NCBI GenBank assembly: GCA_910589415.1
Contig: OU342637.1
Coordinates: 24,031,162 to 24,095,161, forward strand
Direction of reading: 5' to 3'
DNA length: 64,000 bases
Source of the DNA: Malachius bipustulatus
Taxonomy: Eukaryota > Arthropoda > Insecta > Coleoptera > Melyridae
In this document: positions 1 through 11,541 of the stretch, in pieces
Numbering within the stretch: position 1 is the stretch's first letter
How the letters are laid out: every line of letters starts with the position of its first letter
Notes under the pieces: generated by a model
The model's input: the letters and a program-made list of their open reading frames with translations, nothing else
Database searches by the model: none
Told to the model about the DNA's origin: nothing
Made by a program: the position numbers and the translations under genes

Positions 1-264
1 CAGGAAAAGGAGTAACGTCTATTTTGTTTGAAATATAGTAGCCTACATTTAGCGTTCTTTCCGTCAGCCAGATTTAGTATTAGAGATTTTAATGACACGA
101 AAAACCTAAACGTCTTCTTTGTAATATCTTAATTGAACCCAAACATGCTTCACTTGTTTGTCGGAGGTATATTTCCAGTTTCAAAATCACTTGATTATAC
201 TCTTTTTAGTTAGGTAGATGAACAAGAGTCATGGACTAGTGGGCAACTAAGAATAGATGCTTTC

Positions 265-1125
265 TACAGCGTGTTCAGTTAAGGGTACGGAGCGGCCATA
301 TCTCGGTAACTATTGGTTCTAGAGTCTCAAATTAAAAATTTTCCAGACATAAGTGACCATGAGAAATTCAAGGAAAATATTTTCAAGATGGCCGCACTTC
401 CGGAAATACCGGAAGTTGACACCTAGTTCATTATTTTAACGGGAACACCCTGTAAAGTATTATATTTTTTAAATGTCTGAAGAAATCGAATACAGGTGGT
501 TTTCACCATTGGAATTTAGGTTGAATGGTTTATGAGTTATAAACAAGTGAAAATCGAAAATTTTCAACTTCAAAGCAGTGTAGAACTAGAACGGCTCAAG
601 ATATCTAAAAACTGTTTACATGTCCCTATCCTAACTTTTCACATTGTATCCTACTATGTGGTTTAAATTCTAATACAGAGGGTGATGAAAAATCGGATAA
701 TTTTCATCACCCTGTATTAAAATTTACTCTACATAGTGGGATAAATCATGAAAAGTTAGGATAGGGACATGTAAACCGTTTTTAGATATCTTGAGCCGTT
801 CTAGTTCTACACTGCTTTGAAGTTGAAAATTTTCGATTTTCACTTGTTTATAACTCATAAACCGCTCAATCTAAATTCCAATGGTGAAAACCGCCTGTAT
901 TCGATTTCTTCAGACATTTAAAAAATATAATTTTTTACAGGGTGTTTCCGTTAAAATAACGAACTAGGTGTCAACTTCAGGTATTTCCGGAAGTGCGACC
1001 ATCTTGAAAATATTTTCCTCGAATTTCTCATGGTCACTTATCACTGGAAAATTTTTAATTTGAGGCTCTAGGACCAATAGTTACCGAGATATGGCCGCTC
1101 CGTACCCTTAGCTGAACACGCTGTA
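265..1125. mobile_element. Foldback (palindromic) Tc1/mariner-style MITE
   Basis: Two arms of about 425 bp are inverted copies of each other around a centre near position 695, so the whole element can fold into one hairpin. The outer ends are CAGCGTGTTCAG and its inverse, each flanked by TA, which fits a Tc1/mariner-type TA target duplication. Arms differ by scattered substitutions, so the element is not brand new. Internal CACCCTGT and ACACCCTG motifs also occur at the ends of other elements in this window. No coding capacity is seen. Confidence 0.85.
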
Positions 1126-2870
1126 TATCTCTGTACGAATTGTCGCAGAGGTTTTGAGTAATAAATTGTTAGGAAAGTGACCCTGAAAAGTCACTGGCAA
1201 ATTTTCTTGTGCTTCTCAAACTACCGCTAGGGGGCGTAATATTCATGCCAGAATAGAAAATTGGTATTTCTGCATTTTTCTGCTTTAGGATGTATTTAAA
1301 ATACAAGTAAGTAGTTATAATCTTCAAACAATTTGGAATCGTTTTTATTTGGCTAGCATGACTATTATGATCCCTAGCGGTAATTTTAGAAACTCATAGA
1401 ATTTTTACTGCGATTTCTAAAGATCATTTTCCAAATGAACTTTTACCGTTCTTAGAGAGTTTTACTTCTCGGCCTGCATAGAAAGTTTAAGAAAGATGTG
1501 TTTCCTCTAAAATATAGTAACGCCGCTCGATTACCAGCAATGACGTTAGTAATAACTTATAGTAAAACATCGTATAGTGGCTGTATTGTATATATCTTGC
1601 AGTTACAAAAATTTAAAATTGTATTGTGTCAATCAATTTTCCAAATACTTCAATGTAAAAGGAAAAAAAGAACTGCATAATTTTCAACAAAAAACATCTT
1701 CAGTTCTTAGAGGTCCTGAGATACCAGAACACAAGTTATAAAAAATTCAGCTATTCAGCTCGACTCGTTGTACACAGGAATCTAGGACGTATTCATTATT
1801 GAAAGAATGGTGTCGTTTAAAAGATTTAAAACTTCTTCCTACAGTTAAAATTGTCATCTGAAATGGTCTCGCAAGAGTCGAAACGTTAGGGATTGTTCTG
1901 AAAAAACGTCATTTCTGAGTGCTTTTATATATTCATCTTCTTAATACCTCCATCATACTGATTCGCTGTGTCTTCGAAGAGTATAAGTGATTTTAGAGAA
2001 GGTCTCCTGGAAAAGGATTAAGACTTTTCAAATAATCGTCCTGTGCTGAGGATTCCAACTTTCGCAATGACCGATGAATGTAAAAGTTTATTTGGGGTTG
2101 TTGTACGTAGATGCAATGTTTTTAACGCAATTAGCAACTCCGCTTGTTTGAAACAATACCCTAACTTTTTATGTTCATTCTATAATTTCGATGCTCGCAA
2201 ATGCAATATAAATAAATTAAGTTTACGTGTGAGTATGAGTATAAATAGTCTTCGCTTGCGTTTCCTGGCAAACTTTCGGTAAATTGGAAAACATTAAACT
2301 ACTAATTCGCTCGAACTTTTAACGGGTTGTTCATTTTCCAGTAAAGTAATTCAGCAAATAGTATGTCCAGTGAAAAAACACTCTGAAATAGCAATAAAAA
2401 AAACTTAACAGTTCCTGAAAAGCTATGAAAATTATTAATTAAGAACTACTGTGCTATATTCGTAATTATTTTATTTGAATGTTTAACTTCATTTGCTTTT
2501 TGATAACAATTTCATCTCGTGAATCCGTAATCAGAGAAGTTATGTTGGGAGCAGAAACTTGTTGCTCTTGGGTAGCAAGGATTCAGTTAATTTAGAAACC
2601 CTTCAGTTTTCTTCTTTGAAATTCATATTACACAATAATTTGTATTTTAATAATCCACTATTTGACACCTGTAGAAAAATTCCAAGTAGCTGACTGCTGC
2701 TGGAGCAGAGTCCTGCTTCTTGGGAAACGCTTCCACTAAGACAGTCATCAGCCCGGAACCTTAATGATGAATATTTTTTATCTATCATTAATATCATGAA
2801 TAAGGTAATTTTTGAAAATGATCAACACTCATAGTTTACACTAACAGGGGTCATATTATAAAATTCCATG
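1126..2870. other. AT-rich non-coding sequence
   Basis: Only short chance reading frames are present. I see no conserved protein motif, RNA gene or clear repeat here. Confidence 0.6.
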
Positions 2871-2992
2871 GGTGGAGTGCTTAGAACGCTTATTAAAAAT
2901 GATTATCCAATGATGGTCCATCAACGGGAATTTTTCATGTAAAATAGCCGTTGATGGACCATCATTATAATAAGCGTCCTAGCACTCCGCAG
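2871..2992. mobile_element. Short hairpin MITE
   Basis: About 120 bp folding on itself: GGTGGAGTGCTTAG at the left pairs with CTAGCACTCCGC at the right, and AATGATGGTCCATCAACGG pairs with its inverse nearer the centre. The left arm has about 13 extra bases between the two paired blocks. A short palindromic element with no coding capacity is the simplest reading. Confidence 0.6.
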
Positions 2993-4330
2993 CATGACAT
3001 TTAAATTGAAATTACTTACAATTAAAGTCCTTCAGGAAATAATATAACCCTAAAAAATTCATTTCAATTTCTGCCTTGAATTATTTTTTGAAGCCCGATT
3101 GTTTGGAGGAAATGTATAAAAAAAAAATGATGAACCGGCTTTGCCCTGACTTAACTTTTTCAGCTTGGGAAGCAAAAACAAAAAGGGTTGGTCGAAAGAC
3201 CCCCTAAAAGCAGAACTGGACCTGATGCATCAAGTAAACACATAAATATATAAAACTTCCAGCTTGAGATTATAAGAAGTATACACATAGGTAAGAATAA
3301 GGAGGCTTATCTTCTATTCCACGTAAGCACGGCAACAAACGTTTTACAACGACAGGCTTATGACACGGATTCAATGATAAATAATATCTTGAATCCTGAA
3401 AAAACAAGAATTAATCTCCCCTAAAATAAACCATCAACAAAGCGCTAATAAAAATTTCGATTCAGTGCGTAACAATGATCAATCTGAGAAGCTTTCTCTC
3501 CCATCTTGGTAAACTGAGTTTTCTTTAGCCGGGATAAGTATTTTTTACATCGTACATGTGACAAAAAGAACAAACAAGCGGAGTCCTCGTGAAAGCGGCT
3601 AATCCTTAGGAGGATACTCTTCGGATGACTGCCTTCTGTTATGAAGATTAGCGTCAGAGTGAACCTGAGCTACAGGATAAACAGAGAGACTGCCGAGGAT
3701 GAGGATGAGGATGAGAGGCTCACCTCTCGTGCTGTTTTATCGCTAGTCGCTACTGTTGCTGCAGGGAAAAATCTCTATGTGTATGCAAACAAATCGATAG
3801 CTCGTTTTCTGCTTATTCCTTATAACATCCCTTTATAACATTATAGTTTGAAGGCAATACGTCTGTATGTGCTGTCACATTGATACGAGTATATAAGTTA
3901 TCATGTTTTGACTTTATGTTTGCATTGCTTTGATTAATTTTTCATAAAGCTACTGGCGTGTTTGTCTTCAAGTAAATATAATTAATATCTTGTCATTCAG
4001 TGTATTTAGTGGTATATTTAGGGGAAGTATTATTTACCGACCTCTATTCGTATGACAAAAACCAAGACTAGGGAAAATGCGGTATTAAACCTGCGATAAT
4101 CCGCATTTATAGCTTTTATACAGGGATCACTAAATTATTCAAAATCAGCTCCTTTCACCTGGTTTTGATCATCACTCAGTATTTTCAGATTATTTCTTGT
4201 TCACAACTGTCGGTAATTCAGTTTTGTTTATTTTAATTTATTGCAATATTTGATTTAGTGGAATATTTTAACCCTGCCGCCTCCTGTTCCCAAAGCAAAA
4301 ATGTTACGAGGACCACAATTAATAACTTGC
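2993..4330. other. Non-coding sequence with a small GATGAG repeat
   Basis: No gene recognised. A short (GATGAG)n run lies near 3698-3717 and gives an acidic chance reading frame. Nothing else is supported. Confidence 0.5.
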
Positions 4331-4339
4331 TTTGTTATC

Positions 4340-4830
4340 ATTGGCAAATACTCACCACTAATATTCTGAACAATGGTGGATGGCCTGGAAGAAACACATT
4401 GGATAGAAGAGGATAATTGGTTTGAAGACAAAGTGTGTGCCACCAGGAAAATGTGATCGTGATTTGAAGTTTCAGCAGGAACCGCGTAAAAATGTCACCT
4501 AATATCCTGAGCAATGGCGGATGTTCTAGAACAACCACATTCTCTATTGGGATCGACGAGGAGAATTGGTTTGAAGACAAACTCTGAGCGACAAGAAAAT
4601 AGAAAGGTGATTTAATGTTTGGGCTAGTATTCCATAAAAATTTCACCTATATTTGGACAATGGCGGATGTCCTGGAGTAACCCCATTGTTAACACTCTTG
4701 TTAACACGTTCTTGGAACATATTAAGATGATTCAAACTTTCAGCATTGGAGGAGAATTGGTTTGCAGACAATATCTCAGCGACAAGGAAAATGTGAAGGT
4801 GATTTGAAGTTTCAGCAGAACTGAGGGAAT
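4340..4830. repeat. Diverged tandem repeat, three units of about 150-190 bp
   Basis: Three head-to-tail units share the blocks CAATGGYGGATG, GGAGAATTGGTTTGAAGACAA, GCGACAAGGAAAATG and GGTGATTTGAAGTTTCAGC. The GAATTGGTTTG block begins near 4409, 4559 and 4749, so spacing is 150 then 190 bp; the third unit carries an extra insert of about 40 bp. Chance overlapping reading frames on the minus strand run through it and repeat the same peptide, which reflects the repeat and is not evidence of a gene. Confidence 0.75.
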
Positions 4831-5351
4831 AAGGTGAGAAATACTAGTAACCCTTTGGATCGCTATTGATAGAAGTGCATCCAACATGCAGATTGATTCC
4901 ATTTTGAACTTTTCTTTTAATAGCGGCGTATTTTTGTTACCTTTTTCCTATACCACACGAAGATAGCTGAGTAAGAAAAATGATAATTATTACAATTATT
5001 TATTTCAGTAAAATGTATTTTATTCTGTATCTTTCTTTAGACGCGAAATAAAATCATATATATTTTTTCTGAATCAGGACAATTATTACTTAGTTGAATG
5101 AATCAAAATTTTAGCTCACCTGTTCGTTATACCTGAGTTATCCTGAGCGTGGATACAAATTTAAACAAATTTAAACCTCTCTGTTATGGTACAAAAAGTA
5201 AACGAATCTTGGGTTATAAATTACTTGCTGCATCATCAAAAGTCTCATTAGACTACTGTACCTAAATAAATAGAACAATCGTACCTACCAGCGGTGTATC
5301 CTGTAGGTTGCTAGACGTATTGATGCATCCTCTCCCTGAGAGTATACTTTA

Positions 5352-5720
5352 TAGCCTGTAAGGATTGTTGGATGGGAATCCTGCGCGTTCGGGACATTGA
5401 CGGAACACTGAAAGAGACATTGCTCGGCGCTTGGCATCGGCGGCGCCTCTTCACGACCCGCCAGATGCGTAACGGCCTATATCACACTTCATTTACCTTG
5501 TATGAATGCATGTATGGGTTCGGAGCGTGTGATTTGCGCGGATATCCTTGCCAGTATATCAAGAGTCGGCTGTTTGGGATGTCAGATCACAGAGCCGCAA
5601 TTAACCATGGCTACCGATGGTCAAGTTCAATCCCTGAAAAAATGCGATCAGTTTGTTCCTATACCGGATCAATGCATGCAATTAAATATAAAAAACAGAC
5701 GTCGTAAACAGAATTTTATC
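5352..5720. other. GC-rich island just upstream of the Ig exon
   Basis: This stretch is clearly richer in G+C than its surroundings and contains CG-rich runs such as GGCGGCGCC. A 111-codon plus-strand frame (5372-5707) runs through it, but its product matches nothing I recognise and has no signal peptide, as would be expected of an upstream exon of the Ig gene. It could be a conserved regulatory element, an untranslated exon or an unknown coding exon. Confidence 0.35.
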
Positions 5721-5967
5721 AGACAAATAGCTGTTGATGCAAAGAAGCTTTTCTCAAGTTGTAAGCGAACATCTATAGACATTATATTAAACATCCAACA
5801 GTGTACTATGTACTATTATTACATGTGCGAAAACGAGACGATCGATAGCGATCTCCGGATCGTATATCAAGTCTAAAATCTAGCTATTCAAATTAACTTT
5901 ATCTGTGGGATTTTATCCCCGATTTAAGCTTTCTCCAATTTCTAAAAGTCGCTTATTCCTTTTTCAG

Positions 5968-6092
5968 AGGAGTGGTCAACAGCGAGAATCCTGGATGAAC
6001 CTGAATTCTTGGCTCCTATTCACAATCTAACGATCCCAGTAGGCCGAGAAGCCATATTATCATGCACTGTCAGCAATCTGGGCAGATACAAG
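5968..6092 (+). CDS. Internal exon of a DIP/lachesin-like Ig-domain cell-surface protein (start of Ig1)
   Basis: A pyrimidine-rich acceptor (TTCCTTTTTCAG) precedes, and a donor GTAAGAAA follows, a 125-nt exon. Two leading bases complete a split codon; 41 codons follow and the exon ends on a codon boundary. The peptide contains EPEFLAPIHNLTIPVGRE and then AILSCTVSNLGRYK. This matches the first strands of Ig1, including the B-strand cysteine, in insect DIP proteins (Dpr-interacting proteins) and lachesin. Those are GPI- or membrane-anchored IgLON relatives that mediate neuronal recognition by binding Dpr partners. In the family the next exon should start with V-A-W and carry the Ig1 tryptophan and second cysteine; I did not find it downstream, which implies a very long intron. 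Which DIP paralogue this is cannot be told from 41 residues. Confidence 0.75.
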
Positions 6093-6524
6093 GTAAGAAA
6101 TACTGTAAGCTCTGGAATTTCATTTCTTTGGCCGTTTCTATTATCAGGGATCGAGGATTTACTTGTACCTAGCTAGGGGTTTATAGATAAAAACCCCAAA
6201 TATGCATGTATCAACCGAAGGATAGGGTAACTAAATTGAATATTCCTTATTTTATTCGAAGAACATCAAAGGATAGAGAGAGATTATGTTTCAAAGAAAG
6301 GATATATGAACAAAATTCCTAGCATGGTTCGAATATGCTTGTTTTCTGATATAAGTATCATAAGAGTAAAAAAGTCGTCGAATAACTTTAACATTCTTCA
6401 AACTGGTGATGGTCGATCTTCTAGTTTCTAGTCTTATTCAGTTTATTCAACATTATTTATTACCCTGAATGTAATTTAATCTCGACTTGCTCGACATTTA
6501 GAAGGCTATAATGGTATATAATAT

Positions 6525-6660
6525 ACAGTGCGCGAGAAAAGTAAGGAATAAATTCCATAAAACGAAAAGCGCTGTTTTTTTGAAAAAAATGAAAAACAGG
6601 TCGATTTTGTTTTTAAGTTGTCCAACTTTTGACATAACATTCGAGTATATAGGGTGATGC
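6525..6660. mobile_element. Relic related to the 9455-10038 inverted-repeat family
   Basis: It begins TATACAGTGCGCG and shares AAAACAGGTCGATTTTGTT and spacing with the left arm of the element at 9455. The 3' side ends near TATATAGGGTG, another terminal-repeat-like sequence. Only one arm is recognisable. Confidence 0.4.
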
Positions 6661-6800
6661 GCTAATAAAATTGCGCTTTTATTTTTTGTGGAGGTTATTT
6701 TCTATTTCAGTTTATCTCTCACTAATTCGATATTGTAAGAAACAAATTGATACACAAAAAATGATATCAATTACAGCAATCCGTTTATTGAACAACAATA

Positions 6801-7275
6801 AAGTTTTTCTGAACGACACAACCCCAATGGTATACGGAAGATAGAGACATCGATGTTGGTTATTTCCAGCTCGTCAGTGTGACATATCGTCACCACCAAA
6901 GAATTGTGTCGAACAGAAAGAAAACCAATCTACATAAGTAAATTAATTTGTCGAAAACGTAGTGACTTGCCAGGAAAATGCCACTTAAGTTCCAATTTTT
7001 TTTCTGCTATTTCTGACTGTTCATTGGAAAGCAATTAACCTGCGAATCTCGATCAACAAATCAGAGATGGAGCTAGTCACAGAACGCTATTCCTAGAAAG
7101 GAATTAGTTTTCCAGAAGCAAATTGATTCAATATAAAATCATATAAATTAATAATGTTCGACACAATCCTCTAGTGGTGGTCATATGATGTCAGACTGAT
7201 GCCCTGGAAATAACCAGTGAAACATCGATGTCTCTGTTTTCACCCCACCATTAGGGTTGTGTCGTTCAGAGAAAC
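6801..7275. mobile_element. Inverted-repeat element with about 120-bp arms
   Basis: The left arm (6801-6916) and right arm (7154-7275) are inverted copies. Both contain CTGAACGACACAACCC, AGAGACATCGATGTT, GGTTATTTCCAG and ATTGTGTCGAAC. The roughly 235-bp spacer has no coding frame. The arms differ by small indels, so this is an old non-autonomous DNA transposon. Confidence 0.7.
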
Positions 7276-7276
7276 G

Positions 7277-9312
7277 TGAATTTTATATTGATAATTATTA
7301 TTAATGAAATTACATTAATACTCGTGACTAGCTAAAATAACACACATCTATATGAACAACATCTGACAACATTGCATAGAAACTTCATAATACCCTGACA
7401 TAAAGTATCCAATAACTACTAAATATCGTTGATTGTGATTTTATGTAATTAAAATTAATGTAGCGTCCTAAGCTATCCACCAACCTACAAGATAATAATA
7501 TCCAAATTTTTGTTTGTGTTTTAAAGATTCCTGCAGGTAGTTGTTCGCCCTAAACGCATGAATTACTGCCCGGGAATCCGGGAATCCCCTATCTTACTAA
7601 TAAAAACTCACGAGTATCCACGCCAAAGTGCATCAGCGTGGATAAGGTACACTGACTTTCTCGGTCGGTTGAGTTTTGAATGCTTGAAATCAGGGCAAAC
7701 TGCATTCTTAATTAAAATTTAATTAGAATTACCTAATTAGAATTAGAAACTTAATTAAAACAATTAAGTAGGTATACTCCTTATGTCGAATACTGCGAAA
7801 GTTAATCTTATGAGGGAACATGTGTAAAATTTTCCAACCTGTTATTATCGAGATGAGTGGCACCCTCAGTATTTTGTATTTATTTAACAATTGCGTCATA
7901 TAGTTATAGAAATTTAACAAAATTACAAAAAGAAATCAATACTTTTGATTTATTAGTTATTTATTGATATAGATTGACATTGACAATGTTATTATTTTTG
8001 AAATTTTTTGTTAACTGGAATATTTGATTATAAAACATCAAGAAGGACTATAATGCCAATTCTAGTAAACGCGCATGGAAACTGCTATTTGAAACATCTG
8101 ATTTTACTCTTTACAGTTTTACTCTTTAATATTTCAATACGTCATATTATTGGTTTCAATAGCTGATGTGTTGTGTCCGCCAAATCCAAGCTTAGCCCTT
8201 CTTGCCGTCTCGCAGCTATTTGAACGGGTGGTATAATACTTTCTGATATTCGCAGATTGAAAAAGTAAAATCGGTGTACTTTAATCTTTTAGGTTATTAG
8301 GTACAGTAGGACTAGGAGATTATTATCAAATATTAAATGAGTAAGATTGAAACTGAAATGACTACACCTTAAATAATAGCACAAACTAAAATACCAATGG
8401 GAAATAATTTACCCCAGAAGTCTAAAGAAAGAAAATAAAGAAGAATTAAATCCCCTTATTCAGAATTCAGATTACCTACTAGTCAATCTGAAAAATTAGG
8501 TGAGAAAGTTAGCTAGTAAAGTGGGTACATCATAGAATTCTTTGATTCGATATGCCATTGGGAGTAGATAAAGTATAGTACAATATCTCGAGTTGAAAGA
8601 CAATTTTGCACTTGCAGAAAATGTCACTTTCAACTCAACAAGGTTATATACAATTATTTTTTTTTTTTTTGTTGTCTCATAGAGAAGACGTGTCATAATC
8701 AAAATCATGGATAAGCTTATATTCTAGAATTTTAGGTTCTTATTCTTAAAAATTACAAAATTTTGATTAATTTCAATATCTATGATATGATTTAATAGAA
8801 ATTATTAAATATTTAATGACACTTATTTTGACAATAGAGGTTTGTGAATTTTATACGTAATTCATGATAATCTTGCGTTATTTATTTGACGTCATATCGG
8901 ATAAAATATGCATACTTGTTCATCTTCAATATTCTGTGGTTCTAAAACGGTGTTGTAACAAAAAAATTACAATACAGTTTCGAATCTCAATACACAATCT
9001 CAATCGCTGTCTGAATAGAGACAGAAGTTAATATCAATCCTTCAACCATCCAAAAAAAGCCCCTGTTATATAAGTAAAAGGAGTAAAATTGCACTTTTTC
9101 AATCTTGCTAAATCGTTCCAATAAATATTTCAAGGGAATGAGTGATTTCGCATTCTATTTTTTTGGTAAGAATTTTATATTAGATTGAAGCTCTCATGCT
9201 CTTATCTCGAAGAATATCTCCTGGTAGGCGAACCATATAAAGCTAAAGCCGAGTGACGTTGCTACGTTACATAAAATACTCATTGATAATATACCTATAC
9301 TCCTATACATTA
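7277..9312. other. AT-rich non-coding sequence with an ATTA-rich cluster
   Basis: No gene recognised. Positions 7705-7770 contain a dense run of TTAATTA/AATTAG motifs, which resemble homeodomain binding cores. A small hairpin (TATCCACGC with GCGTGGATA) lies near 7615-7645. Confidence 0.45.
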
Positions 9313-9447
9313 GTATGGAAATTGTGTACAGTAACTGACAGTACTAAAAAAGCAATTTCGAAGAAGCGGCAAGTGGAAAATTTTTGATTGCCGCTTCTCT
9401 GAAATTAGTTTTTTGGGAACGTCAGTTACTGCACACAATTGCCGTAC
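9313..9447. mobile_element. 135-bp hairpin element
   Basis: GTATGGAAATTGTGTACAGT at the left is the near inverse of the right end (GTCAGTTACTGCACACAATTGCCGTAC), and GAAGCGGCAA pairs with TTGCCGCTTC near the centre. It sits directly beside the element at 9455. No coding capacity. Confidence 0.65.
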
Positions 9448-9454
9448 CGATATA

Positions 9455-10038
9455 CAGAGTGGACCATCGAAAAGGTAACAAGACTAATAATTTGGAAACT
9501 GAAGATGTACGCGAAAAACGCCGAAACAGGTCGATTTTGTTATCAAAGTAGGCATATTTTCGTAACAAATTCAACTACCCAAGTTCACCCCCCTTGACAG
9601 GGGTAGCTAACCCTTTGCTTATCATCACAGGGAACAGGTATCAAGTGGTACATCATTTGAAAGCTACTTGAATTCTCTTTACAACGATATCCAACATTTT
9701 GGGTTTCGCTTACATACAGGGTGGCCTACATACAAGTGATTAAGGCGAGTTCCGTTTTCGTAGGGCCACCCTGTATGTAAGCAAAACCCAAAATGTTGGA
9801 TATCGTTGTAAAGAGAATTCAAGTAGCTTTCAATTGATGTAGCACTCGATAGCTGTAAGTACCCTATGATGATAAGCAAAGGGGTAGCTACCCCTGCCAA
9901 GGGGATGAACTTGGGTAGTTAAGTTTGTCACGAAAATATGTCCCCCTCGATAACAAAATCGACCTGTTTCGGCGTTTTTCACATGCATCTTCACTTTCCA
10001 AACTATTAGGCTTGTTACCTTTTCGATGACCCACCCTA
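9455..10038. mobile_element. Foldback MITE with TA target duplication
   Basis: Arms of about 260-280 bp are inverted copies around a centre near 9745. Terminal repeats read CAGAGTGG...CCACCCTA, each flanked by TA, again a Tc1/mariner-like pattern. Both arms carry ACGCCGAAACAGGTCGATTT and its inverse, and the inner edge repeats a terminal-like ACAGGGTGGCC / GGCCACCCTGT. Chance reading frames across the palindrome are mirror products, not genes. Confidence 0.8.
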
Positions 10039-10837
10039 TATAGTCGCTCTCATAATAGTGGAATAATTGATAGATCAATCTTGACAATACTTGGGATGCG
10101 ATGAGATCACATCAGGAATTACAAACAGAGAATCAAATTATCAAAGGAAATTATCATGTCGTATCTAGGTAACTATAAACATCTAATTTTGATCAAATTG
10201 CTTCGTTCACGATGTTATAATCTCGGTGTTTAGTATCAGTAGTATCAGCGTTTCTCAAACGGTTCTCTCTGATACCGATCGTAAAGTGTTATACAAGTTC
10301 ATTGTTGCTTTGAAGAGGTTTCTATTTGTTTGCTGTGAGTAAATAAATACAAGTGGATCCCTTCTTCTTCACAAAGTGTATTACTGCAGGTACCGGTGGT
10401 TAATATATCAAAATCATGAATGTGTTTCGTATAGGTAATCTTCAGTACACTTCAACAGGTCGGCGGTTAATTTAGAGCAAATTTATCTCATCTTCATACC
10501 ACCAATTTAATCTTCATACCACATGCAGGCTTCTATTTGGTTGTAGCTTAAAATTTGTCTCATATTATCATTGGTATCCATGAAGGATTAAATGGCAGAA
10601 AAGAACTCACAAATTTCTTGTAAAAAAAGAATTTGGATTGGAAAACTATGTTTACCTATTGTAAAATATGTACCTCAGTACCTAAAAAAATGCTATCGAT
10701 TAGAGTGGTCTGGGTCTGGATTGTTGCAGAGAGGGTGATTGCTGACTGGCACCTAGACCACCGTTGGGCCTTTTGTACCTCCTCTAGAGTGGACAGCTCC
10801 GTGATCCTCCTACACATCCTCAAAACATCGGACTGCT
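10039..10837. other. Non-coding sequence
   Basis: No gene, RNA gene or repeat recognised. Confidence 0.5.
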
Positions 10838-11541
10838 CAGATGTACAGAAGGACGAGCTTCGGCAAAGTGTCTTCGATTCTGGTCACATCAGGCCAGACT
10901 TCCCCCAATTGCCGATATTGACGGAACGCTGCACAATGGCAGTAGGGAACATTTTCTGCAGCTTCGTCTTCTTCTCCACATGTCTGCGCTTTGGGTCCCG
11001 TGTTAAACTAATTGTATGAAGGTGTTTATTTAGCCTGCAGTGGCTTATTGCCTATTCGGAGAGTCTAAGGCTTGTTCTTGATAGCTGCAGGAGATATTTA
11101 GCTAGTTTTGGGTCAGGGTTAGTGATTGCTAACCTACATTGGCGGCATATCTTTACGTTTCCCCATATCTTTACGTGTTCATGATATGTTATATCTTTAT
11201 TCAGGGCTCTGGTCGTAATTTATCAGATGTACAGAAGGACGAGCTTCGGCAAAGTGTCTTCGATTCTGATCACATCAGGCCAGACTTCCCCCAATTGCCG
11301 ATATTGACGGAGCGCTGCACAATGGCAGTATGGAACATTTTCTGCAGCTTCGTCTTCTTCTCCACATGTCTGCGCTTTGGGTCCCGTGTTAAACCAATTG
11401 TATGAAGGTGTTTATTTAGCTAGTTTTGGGTCAGGGTTAGTGATTGCTAATCTACATTGGTGGCATATCTTTACGTTTCCCCATATCTTTACGTGTTCAT
11501 GATATGTTATATATTTATTCAGGGCTCTGGTCGTAATTTAT
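10838..11541 (+). repeat. Tandem duplication, 386-bp unit, of unknown origin
   Basis: The first copy (10838-11223) and second (11224-11541) start with the same CAGATGTACAGAAGGACGAG and run in parallel to GGTCGTAATTTAT. The second lacks 68 bp between two ATTTAG repeats, which looks like a slippage deletion. Differences are few, so the duplication is fairly young. Each copy holds an open frame (through 11019 and 11405) with the shared peptide DVQKDELRQSVFDS; I do not recognise it. Downstream, GGCCCTGAAACGTTTCG near 11615 resembles text found near the 3' ends of some retroelements, but this is weak. Confidence 0.75.

Noticed and set aside
3641..3838. 65-codon frame with an acidic repeat
   Set aside because: It is produced by a GATGAG repeat and has no homology I can name.
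4255..4646. Two minus-strand frames with repeated WHTLCLQTN/AQSLSSNQ-like peptides
   Set aside because: The similarity comes from the underlying tandem repeat; there is no other sign of coding.
9679..10087. Two overlapping minus-strand frames
   Set aside because: They lie wholly or largely in the arms of the palindromic element and mirror the opposite strand.
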